Shown: positions 11,946 to 22,228 of the stretch, piece after piece
Layout of the letters: the number at the start of each line of letters is the position of its first letter
Numbering within the stretch: the stretch's first letter is position 1
Notes under the pieces: model-generated
Told to the model about the DNA's origin: nothing
The model's input: only the letters and a program-made list of their open reading frames with translations
Database searches by the model: none
Translations under genes and position numbers: made by a program
Assembly (NCBI GenBank): GCA_964019155.1
Contig: OZ025243.1
Coordinates: 86,218,411 to 86,282,410 of the forward strand
Length of the DNA stretch: 64,000 bases
Reading direction: 5' to 3'
DNA from: Osedax fenrisi
Taxonomy: Eukaryota; Annelida; Polychaeta; Sabellida; Siboglinidae

Positions 11946-14640
11946 CTTCTCCTACTCCGATTGAATAACTATATCGTTTACCCAAAAACATAAATCTATA
12001 TCCATTACTGTCATTTATAGCTTCCTTTCTAAGTGAGTTTAATGATATTGCTACTGATTTCATAAGTTCACCTACATTCCACACTACTATTCTTGGTGAT
12101 TTCAACTATCATTTTAATGCTACCTCAAATCCACATATTATGTTCACTAATTTAAAAAATTCATTAATCCTATCACAACATGTAAATTTCCCAACTCATA
12201 TAAATGGCAATATTATTGATCTTGTATTCTCTAGTTCTCTCCATTCTGAACTCCTGGTGAGTAATATTTCTAGGCTTGATCTACTTTCAGATCACTTCCT
12301 AATCTCATTCATAACTAACTTTATTATCACTCCTAATCAGAAAACACGTATTACATTCAGGCCCATTAAAGAATAATTAATAATTAATTCTATGATATAT
12401 TTAGCTGACTTACATTCTACTTTAGGTGACTACTGTTATTCACCAGTTGTATTCTATTCTATCCCATTTACTCGATAAACATGCACCTTCCAAAACCATA
12501 TCAGTAACTCTACATCCTCACACCATGGTTTATTTCCCACCTCATGTCCTTGAAACGACCATTTCATAAATCTGAAAGAATATACCTATCCTTGCAATCT
12601 TCATCTTCTATAGCTTCAATCATTGAGCAACGTAAAATCTACAAGTTAGAAATTTCCTATGCCAAATCTAGCTATTATACTCGGGTTATAAACGATCTTG
12701 CTTCTAATAACCGACAATTTTTCAGACTGGCTAACAAATTGTTATCTCCCCCAAAACCAGCATTACATTTACTACCATCTATAACTAACATTTCTCCATT
12801 AGAATTAGGCTGTCTCTTCTCCAAAACATTTTATAATAAGATTGACTTCATCATAATAAAGATCAAAAACCATAACACTACTGCAAACTATCCTTCAATC
12901 ATAGTTACCCTACCTATATCTGCTTTCTTAAGTTTTTTTTCCGCCACATATATCTAAACTACTACATGCGTCCACTTCGATATCTCCCTCCGATCCTGTT
13001 CCGCTATCTATTTTTAAACTTTACTCCGATTATCTATGTCCAACTATCTATAACATCATGGCATATTCCTTAAATTCCGGTACTGTCCCTTCTATTTTTA
13101 AACAAGCAATAATCACTTCCTTTCTTAAAAAACCTTCACTCGATCCCTATTGCTTCTCAATTATCACACAATTTCTCAGCTACCTTTGGTGAGTAACATT
13201 TTGGAAATAGTTGTCTCTCGTCACTAATATCCTATTTAACCGCCAATAGTCTCCATATTCCTCAACAAAGTGGTTTTCGCCTAGGAAACTCCACAGAAAC
13301 TGCATTACTAAACGTAATTGATGTCATCACTTCTACCTTTAATACTAAAATTGCTGTCAACTATTAATGATGGACATATCAAGTTATTTGGATATGCTTG
13401 ATCACCAAATTATACGGTCACGTCTATACCTGCTTGGAGTTAGAGACCTTGCCATCTCATGGTTTACTTCATATCTATATGACCATAGTAGCAGTATACA
13501 AATAAATAATTATTTTTCTTCCCCTTCTCCTATGAAATATGGTGTTCCAGATGGACCAGTACTCGGTCCTTCACTTTTCTCTATTTATGTATATCCACTA
13601 CCATCCATAATATCTAAATATCCAAATATCTATTACCATTTATATGCAGATGACATACAACTATATATATTTCTTCCAACTAATTCATCAGCAGGTCTCA
13701 ATAAGCAACTCTCCAATTGTGCTAATGATATTAAAGAATGGCTTATTTCTAATAATCTTCTGCTTAATACATCCAAACTACGTTGTTGAATATTTCTCCA
13801 TCACCAACTTACTTCCCTCTTTTTCTTATTGTAATATCTCCTTATCCTCCTGCATCCAACTTAGGTGTACTTTTTGATTCTACTCTTTCCTTCATTCCTC
13901 ATATTACTGCCATCTCTAAATCTGCAAATTATCATCTATTTAGAATTAGAATAATACAAAAATCTATTACTATATCTCTTACTAAAACTTTAGTTAATTC
14001 CCTTATCCTCTCACGTATATATTACTGTTCCTAAATCCTTATTAATCTTCCCTTATCCTCTATATCTCCTCTAATCGAGTTATTCGTTCATCAATCCGTA
14101 CAACATATAACCTACGTATTCGAGATCATTCCTCTACTTCCTCATACAAAAACTTACCTCCATGGTTAACATTTAACAAACTCTCTGCTTACTATCTATT
14201 GTTCATTCCTCAATATACTCTTCGAATTGCCCCTCCTATATTTCTGCTTCTCTAGTACAAAGATCTTCCCTTCCATCTCTTAGAAACCATGCATATCATC
14301 TTCTATCTATCCCAATTCTCAATCCCTCTACAATGAATACTCAGGCACTGAGTTATATTGGTCCAAAACTATGGAATTCACTCCCACCCTATATTAGATC
14401 CATAAAATCGCATAAAACATTCATGACATATATACAACAATTTATATCAAGTGGAAACCTGTAATACTAATATGGATTGTCATTATTATTTTATTTATGA
14501 ATTTCCGCACGGCTTATTCTATTTTATTATTATTAATGGTATTTATTATTTTACCTAATCTATTATTTGTATTATATATATACACTTTTGAGAAATCATT
14601 TATGATTTATTTAAGTGTTTAAATAAACTTTTAAAACTTT
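11945..14640 (+). pseudogene. LINE-B: APE endonuclease plus reverse transcriptase, heavily mutated
   Basis: Domains in order: the endonuclease core TTILGDFNYHFN near 12090 and LLSDHFLISF near 12290 (the SDH motif of APE-type nucleases); a linker at 12544-12957; RT palm pieces near 13540-13580 (YGVPDGPVLGPSLF) and 13645 (YHLYADDIQLYI, catalytic YADD at about 13650-13661); then NYHLFRIR, KTLVNSLILSRIYYCS and LWNSLPPYIRS near 14370. The 3' UTR ends in AAATCATTTATGATTTATTT and AAATAAAC. Stops and frameshifts split it into at least six frames. In GVPQG the Q is D, and GS is GP. The 5' end and any ORF1 are absent. The same 3' end recurs at 52673-52955. Confidence 0.85.
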
Positions 14641-14716
14641 CAAAAACTATGAATTCTATCAACCGCATTCATTTCTAATTTTATTCAAAATTCCGTTACA
14701 TTTTATATTAATATTA

Positions 14717-14725
<9 letters not shown>

Positions 14726-14757
<32 letters not shown>

Positions 14758-14786
14758 CATTTGAATAATACATAATTGATAACACA

Positions 14787-14826
<40 letters not shown>
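14726..14826. repeat. Paired (TA)n tracts
   Basis: TA runs at about 14726-14754 and 14791-14826. Confidence 0.9.
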
Positions 14827-14828
<2 letters not shown>

Positions 14829-14829
14829 G

Positions 14830-15248
14830 TATGTTATATGTATCTTATCCTTATATCATTATAATCATTTATTTACAGAAATAAATACACAATTTGTAAC
14901 ACCAACTTCAAGTTAGTTGAATGATTTAAGATAAATTTATTAAATGTATTATCGTATGGTAATTATACTAATGTTATTGATATTCAATTTTTTACACGAT
15001 ATACTGAATTTTATTTACCATTATGTTCTTGTATTATATATTTATTGTATTAATAATTGTTTATTACAATAACGTATGTAGGGCGAGTAGACATAAATTA
15101 TGTTTATTATAACAACACATGTACTAGATAATCAATTAATATAAATACATTACTAATGTGTGGTAATCCAAATATATAATGTAATTACAAATTGAATAAT
15201 AGTGATTTCTACTATGGATTCAAATAAAGGATTTCAATTTAGGGTTAA

Positions 15249-15298
<50 letters not shown>

Positions 15299-15485
15299 AT
15301 TTATATATATATATATGTGTGTACAACAATGACTATATACATACATATAATAATAATACTTAATAATAATTGTAGAATATAGGAGGAGTAATAATATTTA
15401 TACAAATAATTATGGTTATGTGGTTGTTCTATCCTGAAAAAAAAATGTTTTTGCAATTAATATATATATAATTATTATTATTATT

Positions 15486-15517
<32 letters not shown>

Positions 15518-15802
15518 GTATATATTTCTTTAAGTAAGTATCAATTTGAATACTATTATATAAATATACTCAGAATATAGCAAAAAGTGGTATTAAAACA
15601 TATCATTTATTTAACTCGAATTAATTGGTCAGAATTAATGTATATGATTCATATTAGATCCAATTGATTATGTTTACAAATACAAGTCACTATTAAAAAT
15701 AGTTAATTAATTATTACAAATAATAATGCAAATTCATTTTTTGTTATTAAAATAATGTAAATATTATTTTTCATAAATAACAACAATTGTATAATATATT
15801 TA

Positions 15803-15840
<38 letters not shown>

Positions 15841-16100
15841 TATAATATATATTATATATATATATGAAAATAAAAATATTAATAGTATAGCAATTTTATA
15901 TTAATATGTTATATGTACATTTTAATGTTACATTCTAATTAAGTATATGTTTAATTACATTCTACAAGTATTTCTAAGAAGTTCCTTACCTAATGATATT
16001 TACTCTTTACAAAAGAGGGTTTCCCCTTTATTTGTTTACAAATATATCATGTAATATTTATATATTTATTCAAGTAAATATATTATTTAAAAATAATATG
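14830..16100. other. No gene seen; TA tracts and AT-rich DNA
   Basis: Contains TA-rich runs at 15250-15296, 15478-15520 and 15808-15865. No domain was recognised. Confidence 0.5.
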
Positions 16101-16109
16101 TTTAATAAT

Positions 16110-16210
16110 AATTGAGTATATAAATGCCTTGGATGTATAGGAGTCAGTAGAAATGGATAAAAGCTAAAATAGAAACTTCCAAGTTTCGATCCCACTAGAG
16201 ATTGCGTATT
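16110..16210 (+). repeat. Possible tRNA-derived SINE head (B-box-like)
   Basis: GTTTCGATCCCACTAGAG at about 16184-16201 resembles a pol III B box (GGTTCGANTCC). The upstream AGTAGAAATGGATAAAAGC could be a degenerate A box, but the spacing is shorter than in a normal tRNA. No body match to the SINE family at 41427 was seen. Confidence 0.3.
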
Positions 16211-16419
16211 TTCTAGAAGTTCTAGACTAGAACTTAATAATAAATAAATCAATATACTAGAACAAATATATTTCATATATGTTTTGTTTTCACCTGATAA
16301 ATATTTATAATATAAATAATTCTCTGAATTATGTTCGTATTCGTGTACACGTTATTCAATACATTTATTAATATTAATATATTAATATTTCCAATATTAT
16401 CTCCCATATTTCATTAACT

Positions 16420-17266
16420 AATTACCACTTCTATAATCAAAATCTCTCTCAATAAACTCTCTTGTCACCTTACTAAAGAATTAATATATGCACTAATTGT
16501 GTCTAGTATTAACTATTGTATATTCATTCTTCGTGGCATCAAGTTATGTACAGTGATCTGGATGTAACCTATTCGGCGTCGTTCAATACACATATTATTC
16601 ACACTACATAGATGTGATCACGTATAAATTTAGGTCTCTGATCCGATGACTGAAATTCGTATCAATATCTAAATATAGATTATTGTGCCTTTCTCGCAAA
16701 AATATTTATATGAATTCGCCATGATACATTTCTAAATGTATTAATAGTATACATAATACATACCCTCGTCGTGTGAACTATAGGTAATGTTATTGAGCGT
16801 GACACTGTCAAATGATGCTTATACCCATATATGGTGACACTTCTTTTAGTATTGCGGTATCTACATTTTGGAACGCTTTACCAGTTGGTATTATATCTAC
16901 TCTTTAGTGATAATATATCATATAGGTCATGAAACTACATTACTTTTAAACACCATTTTGTCAACTATTATTTTGAATTTTAACAGAATTTATATCCATA
17001 TGGATATATGATATCATATATGATATCATATACCTACCTTCGGCTATTTAAAACTAATAGTTAAGAATATATTGTTTATTTTAATATCCATTTTTATGTA
17101 ATTTTATCGTATATAATCCGAATGAAGATGATGAAATATGACACTACACTATTGTGTAATTATACGACAGTTACTGTTAGGAGATATCGAATTAAAAACG
17201 CAAATCCTTTTCACTGATTCTCCTTAGACATTGTCTATAAACTGATGTCATTCATTCATTCGTACC
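16420..17266 (+). pseudogene. LINE C-terminus with 3' UTR and (CATT)n tail
   Basis: Reads YALIVSSINYC near 16490 (usual form ALVLSRLDYC), then after decay PIYGDTSFSIAVSTFWNALP near 16825-16885, the terminal FGxRxFSxAAPxxWNxLP signature. A roughly 250-bp 3' UTR follows, ending CTGATTCTCC, GTCTATAAACTGATG and a (CATT)n run at 17250-17266. The tail matches the block at 7225-7350. Confidence 0.65.
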
Positions 17267-17326
17267 TAGGTATAATAGCGTATCGTATTCCTAGATATTT
17301 GAATGAACTCCTGCCATTCAATATTA

Positions 17327-17498
17327 CCCAGAAAACAGTAATAACCGCATCATAGCAACATATAACTTTTAAAATTAATAGCAGCATAATATTAATGTTA
17401 ATAGACTTTAAATAGAAGAATAACAGCAGCATAATAACAAAATGTAAACATTTGAGACTATTATATATGCTATTATGCGGCTATTACTGTTTTCTGGG
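17327..17498. mobile_element. MITE with TA target site, 172 bp
   Basis: The left end CCCAGAAAACAGTAATAACC and the right end in reverse complement, CCCAGAAAACAGTAATAGCC, both continue GCAT. The 24-bp TIR has one mismatch. TA flanks both sides (17325-17326, 17499-17500). The interior contains two copies of AACAGCAGCATAATA-like text. There is no coding capacity. The TA site suggests a Tc1/mariner-type partner. Confidence 0.75.
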
Positions 17499-17794
17499 TA
17501 CAAGTATCAAGCTATCAAGTATGGTAAATGGTCATGCAGTATACTTTCAGCTGATCTATAGAATGCGATGCTCATGCCCTTAAAAACTAATTTAAATTAT
17601 TATTCGTATAAAACTAATGTATTATTATTAATTCGTAAAAATTAATTTTATTATTTTTTAATTTATTTTTATTAATATTTTTATATATTTTGTGTACACA
17701 ATAGAGAACGTTTAAGAGGGACGTAATTGTTGTGTCTAAATAAACAATAACATCAATTCAAGTTAACATTTGTATTCATTGTGTTACTTCGAAG

Positions 17795-19160
17795 TAGTGC
17801 TGTAAATTAACTCACTTTTTGATGTATCCATACTTGTTCGAACAACATTTTTTATATAAATTAAATGTAAATATTTTGATATTTTAAATATATATACGTA
17901 TCACTGTAAAATATATGTTAAAGTAGTACTTACGTTGAATCCTTGTATAAAAGTATAAAATGTATAGAGTAGGGATCACAAAGTTCACGGGTCACAATTG
18001 TGATGTTTCGAAACAGTTTCGAAAATGTTTCTAAACCAATAATAAAACTAAAATATAATAAATATATATATATATATACATATATGCCCACTTTTCATTA
18101 TCTCGAGACAATCAAATCCTAAATTTCCTTATCTCTTGAAATAATGAAAGTTTATAATAAAAAGTATATTAAATCCGAAAAATTGACTTTTTGCCATTAC
18201 AATGATTAACATTTTTTTGAAATATATAAAAAAAAAATGTTGAAATATTTTTACAATTTTTTTTGATATATTTGTAAATATTTTCTTGAAATATTTAACA
18301 ATTTTTGTTGAAATATTTTTAGACATTTAAAAAAAATATATATTTTATTAGTATCATTGGAAAACTTATTTAATTCTATAATATACGTCATATTATTACT
18401 TTTTATTAAACTAAAGTTATTATCAAAAATGTATATATTTTTAAAATCACCAATATATAATAATATTTTACATATTTATCATATATTTGAATAAGATATG
18501 ATAATTAGGATATACATATTAAAATATATATTAAATTAATTTATATATGAATATAGATACGATGTGACAGGGATTAGGATAATATTATAATAAATATAAA
18601 TTATAAATCATATTATATATTCAAAACCCGAAACCGGTTTCAGTTAATACAATAAAATTCTGAAAACGACCCGAAAAACAAATTAAAAACCCGAAATCAT
18701 TATATTTCATAAAACCCGAGACCGACCCGACACTGACCCGACCCGACCAGTGAACATCCCTAGTATACAGTATAAAATGTTAATAATTTTCAATATTTGT
18801 CAGGTAGGAATAATTAAAATATAGCTTAATATTATTTTTAACGGAATCAATGATAATATAAGTTTTTTTACTAAAAATAATATAAATATATTCTATGATT
18901 TATTTATACAATCATTTATAATTTATTGTTAAATATCAATTAAGTTTACATATTAAAATTAATTATATCATCAAACATATGATCACAAGTTCGATAATTG
19001 CATAAAAAGTTCGAAGTACTAAAGTTCGATATTTGAATTCAAAGTTCGAAGTTCGAAATTTGTAAAGATCGAAACCGAAATCTTTTTCAAAGTTCGAAGT
19101 ATCAAAAGTTCAATACTATTCGATACTTGTTAGAACTCTTCGAGTTAATTTACAGCACTA
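17795..19160. mobile_element. hAT-like non-autonomous transposon (outer element)
   Basis: A perfect 19-bp TIR, TAGTGCTGTAAATTAACTC, is at 17795-17813 and inverted at 19142-19160. A perfect 8-bp target duplication, CTTCGAAG, is at 17787-17794 and 19161-19168. An 8-bp TSD and a TAG/CAG-type start are the hallmarks of hAT elements. Near the right end AAAGTTCGAAGT-like motifs repeat at 19000-19110, probably subterminal transposase-binding repeats. No transposase is encoded. A second element at 17970-18762 sits inside, so the original element was about 565 bp. Confidence 0.85.
17970..18762. mobile_element. hAT-like element nested inside the outer hAT element
   Basis: The left end TAGGGAT, then a six-base insertion, then GTTCACGGGTC; the right end in reverse complement TAGGGATGTTCACTGGTC. 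The flanking octamers are GTATAGAG (17962-17969) and GTATACAG (18763-18770), 7 of 8 matching, consistent with an old hAT duplication. The right end is rich in GGGTC/CCCGA repeats, in sharp contrast with the AT-rich centre. It is non-autonomous and younger than the element it interrupts. Confidence 0.7.
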
Positions 19161-19364
19161 CTTCGAAGTAAAGTAAAGATCTTTACTCGTACAAAATATC
19201 TAAATTTTATTGAGTCAATAAACAATTTTAATAATAATAATAAGTATAGGATTATTAATAAGTAATAGTATTAATAAGTATGGACCTATACATTAATTAC
19301 ATATAAAATATGTCTGAGAAATATTTGAGAAAAATACGTCTGTATTTTAGAATTGATAAAGTAA

Positions 19365-19368
<4 letters not shown>

Positions 19369-19416
<48 letters not shown>

Positions 19417-19449
19417 TATATAATACAAATAATAGATACGAAATGAGTA

Positions 19450-19482
<33 letters not shown>
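19369..19482. repeat. Two (TA)n tracts
   Basis: TA runs at 19369-19413 and about 19454-19482. Confidence 0.9.
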
Positions 19483-19485
<3 letters not shown>

Positions 19486-19536
19486 CGCATGCTATATTAT
19501 ATTATATTAATAATTTATTATTTAAATTAATATTGA

Positions 19537-19689
19537 TATGTATTCAATAGCCCTAGAAAAGTAGAAAAACAAAAGTCCCCTACTAAGTTGGACGCGCCGA
19601 CGTCTGATATAGGCGTTTTTAAAGCCGTCGAAATCTGCTTCGGGGAATTGAAATATGACTTGGGAAGGGTAGATGAAGCACATTTATAA
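19537..19689 (+). other. GC-richer open frame of 50 codons, possible exon or relic
   Basis: Between two stops in AT-rich DNA lies a distinctly GC-richer stretch (19575-19675). It translates without interruption, including KSPTKLDAPTSDIGVFKAVE and FGELKYDLGRVDEAHL before TAA. It has no in-frame ATG near its start. Possible AG acceptors precede it (such as CAAAAG at 19574) and GT dinucleotides lie in GGGTAGATG near 19668. Its composition differs from every transposon piece nearby. I do not recognise the peptide. It may be a host exon, a relic, or chance. Confidence 0.25.
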
Positions 19690-20140
19690 CTAATACCAAC
19701 AATAAATATATTGATTAATTGAGAGTATTATTTTATTATAATTATTAACATTTAAAATAAATATTGTACGTGTACCATTATTAATCAGTATATATTAATA
19801 TAAAGTTTTTCCAGACTTATTTCCAGACTTAAGGATGAACCTGCAGGTTTTAACACTTTTTAATAAGATTATAAACTATATACTATACTATAATATTAAA
19901 TAAGGTTTATCTGTATTATATACTATATATATTATATAAATCATAAATAATTATTATATATATATATATAAGTAATGATTTGGTTATTAGTAATTACTAT
20001 TATTATTAATGATAAGAGACGGGAACGCCCCTTTATGACCCATATAATCATTATAATGACCCTTTTCCATTCGGCCCTCGATGAGACAACGGTGTAATAC
20101 TTAGAGGTAAAATTATCTTTTGTTATATTATTATTATTTA
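19690..20140. other. No gene seen
   Basis: AT-rich, with a GC-richer patch near 20020-20090 that has no open frame or motif that I recognise. Confidence 0.45.
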
Positions 20141-20145
20141 ACTAT

Positions 20146-20276
20146 AGTTCATTCATTCATTCATTCATTCATAGGTTTATATATTTTATGAAGACAGATT
20201 TTCGTTGTCAGTTTTATTCGTTATAAACCATATACCGTATACAAAGTATACTTTAAAGTGAATGAATATTTATTTC
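20146..20276. repeat. (CATT)n ... (AATG)n inverted simple repeat
   Basis: A run of ATTC units at 20151-20173 and an inverted GAATGAAT at about 20261-20268 bracket a region of about 90 bp. It may be a 3' tail of the family at 7225 and 17200. Confidence 0.4.
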
Positions 20277-20459
20277 CTGAATATTGAATTAATATACAGA
20301 AGTATATTCTTTACGTAGCTTATATTGAGAATATACTTATAACAAAAATATTAAATATTAATAGGTAATACTAATAATAATGAAATAAGAAAATATATTA
20401 ATAATAATTGTGTAATACATGAATATTAATATCGAACATAGGATATATTATATACATAT

Positions 20460-20913
<454 letters not shown>

Positions 20914-21026
20914 GGCAACGCATAGCAACCAAATTAAAAGTCGCATAAATGTAACGCGTTATTTCTACAAATGAAAAAAAATAAATTTCTTTAAAACTAA
21001 TTAATTTCGACATACATTCGGATAAC

Positions 21027-21230
21027 TTGTTCTCTATATTATACGGAATTACTTTCGATAGTTACGTAGTCATTTCAGTAAAGGATAAGGTTTTAAAATC
21101 GATTTCGAAAATAATAAAATTGAAACATCGCAACGATAATTTATTTAGTAAACAAGAAAAATCGAATTCGGTAATTGTTCAATTTAAAATCATAGGGAAA
21201 CAGTTTGTTAAACATATATATAATTTCTAA
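21027..21230 (+). CDS. Short open frame upstream of ORF1, LINE ORF1-like fragment or uORF
   Basis: A 67-residue frame in the LINE-A leader. The part VLKSISKIIKLKHRND, then SNSVIVQFKIIGKQF, loosely recalls the RRM-like region of some LINE ORF1 proteins (basic stretch, then SxIVxF, then K-rich). It ends 35 bases before the ORF1 ATG. It could be a remnant of another ORF1, an upstream ORF, or chance. I see no zinc-binding or catalytic motif. Confidence 0.3.
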   Translation: MFSILYGITFDSYVVISVKDKVLKSISKIIKLKHRNDNLFSKQEKSNSVIVQFKIIGKQFVKHIYNF

Positions 21231-21265
21231 AACTATATATTTGTAATATATTTATTACATTAAAA

Positions 21266-22228
21266 ATGGATTGTATTACATGTAATTTAGAAATTAATAA
21301 CGAAAAATATATATTATGTTCATGTGGTAATAAATACCATTTTAAATGCTTATATAAAGCAAAAATTATGAAAACAAATTGGTCTAATAAATCTCCACCA
21401 AAATATGCTATTCAGTTATTTAGATCGCAACATTTTACATTTAAATGTAATACATGTATAAATAATAATGATAATACACCAATAAATCTACATAGTTTAA
21501 ATAACTCATTACCATCGTCTACTATTATTGATAATAGTAATATTAATACTTTAATAAATAGCACAGAAACAAAATTAAATATGTTACTATCAAAAATCAT
21601 TGAAATAAGTGATATGATTGTTGTTAAAAAATCATACGCTAATATAACCGCTAATGTAACTACTTCTTATACCTTTACTGACAATTTGGTAATATCAGTA
21701 AATATTATTAAAAATAATATAGATAGCAATAATGAAATAATTATTCACAATATAAATATTCCTAATAATGATAAAACTAATTTCTTTAAATACTTAGTAA
21801 ATATTATTTGTAAAACAGTAGATATTAATAAATCGTGTGTATTATCAATAGTTCAATTATCATTTAATAAATTAAAATTAATTTTAGATAATGTGGTTTC
21901 AAAAAAAATTATTTTATCAAATATTAACCGATTATGTAAATTACGAGATCTACAAAATTCATACATTAGAACATCTCTAGATGAAATATCACTAGAACGA
22001 CATCAGATATTATACCATGTAGTTACAAATAAATTAATTAAAAGTAAAAAAATTATCAAATGTATTTATAATTCTAGAAGTAGTTCCTATGAACTAGGAT
22101 ATATTATAAATAATAAAATTAACTGGAATTTGTCAATTGGTGAAGATAATTTTAGTGTATGGAAATTGTCATATATTACTTATAAAAATTCCATTATTAA
22201 TAAAAATAAAACTACAGGTTCTAGATGA
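21266..22228 (+). CDS. LINE-A ORF1 protein, PHD-type zinc finger
   Basis: An intact 320-residue frame from the first ATG after an upstream stop. Residues 3-64 carry the pattern C3-x2-C6, C18-x-C20, H25-x2-C28, C61-x2-C64, which fits a PHD-type C4HC3 zinc finger, as found in ORF1 of several CR1-like LINEs. An Asn-rich linker follows (about 65-160). The C-terminal part (about 165-300) is basic, with YIRTSLDEISLERHQILYHV near 233-252, resembling the nucleic-acid-binding C-terminal region of such ORF1 proteins. The expected role is binding element RNA in a ribonucleoprotein. The stop is TGA followed by CTA, and the downstream ORF2 continues in this same frame. Codon use is as AT-rich as the surroundings. 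Confidence 0.75.
   Translation: MDCITCNLEINNEKYILCSCGNKYHFKCLYKAKIMKTNWSNKSPPKYAIQLFRSQHFTFKCNTCINNNDNTPINLHSLNNSLPSSTIIDNSNINTLINSTETKLNMLLSKIIEISDMIVVKKSYANITANVTTSYTFTDNLVISVNIIKNNIDSNNEIIIHNINIPNNDKTNFFKYLVNIICKTVDINKSCVLSIVQLSFNKLKLILDNVVSKKIILSNINRLCKLRDLQNSYIRTSLDEISLERHQILYHVVTNKLIKSKKIIKCIYNSRSSSYELGYIINNKINWNLSIGEDNFSVWKLSYITYKNSIINKNKTTGSR

Noticed and set aside
16984..17030. Regulatory palindromes (CCATATGG, ATATGATATCATAT)
   Set aside because: Short AT-rich palindromes are expected by chance at this base composition and lie in a LINE 3' UTR.
21266..22228. Host PHD-finger chromatin protein
   Set aside because: The zinc finger is followed directly, in the same frame, by a LINE endonuclease/RT, and LINE-C has a similar finger in the same position. 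It is LINE ORF1.
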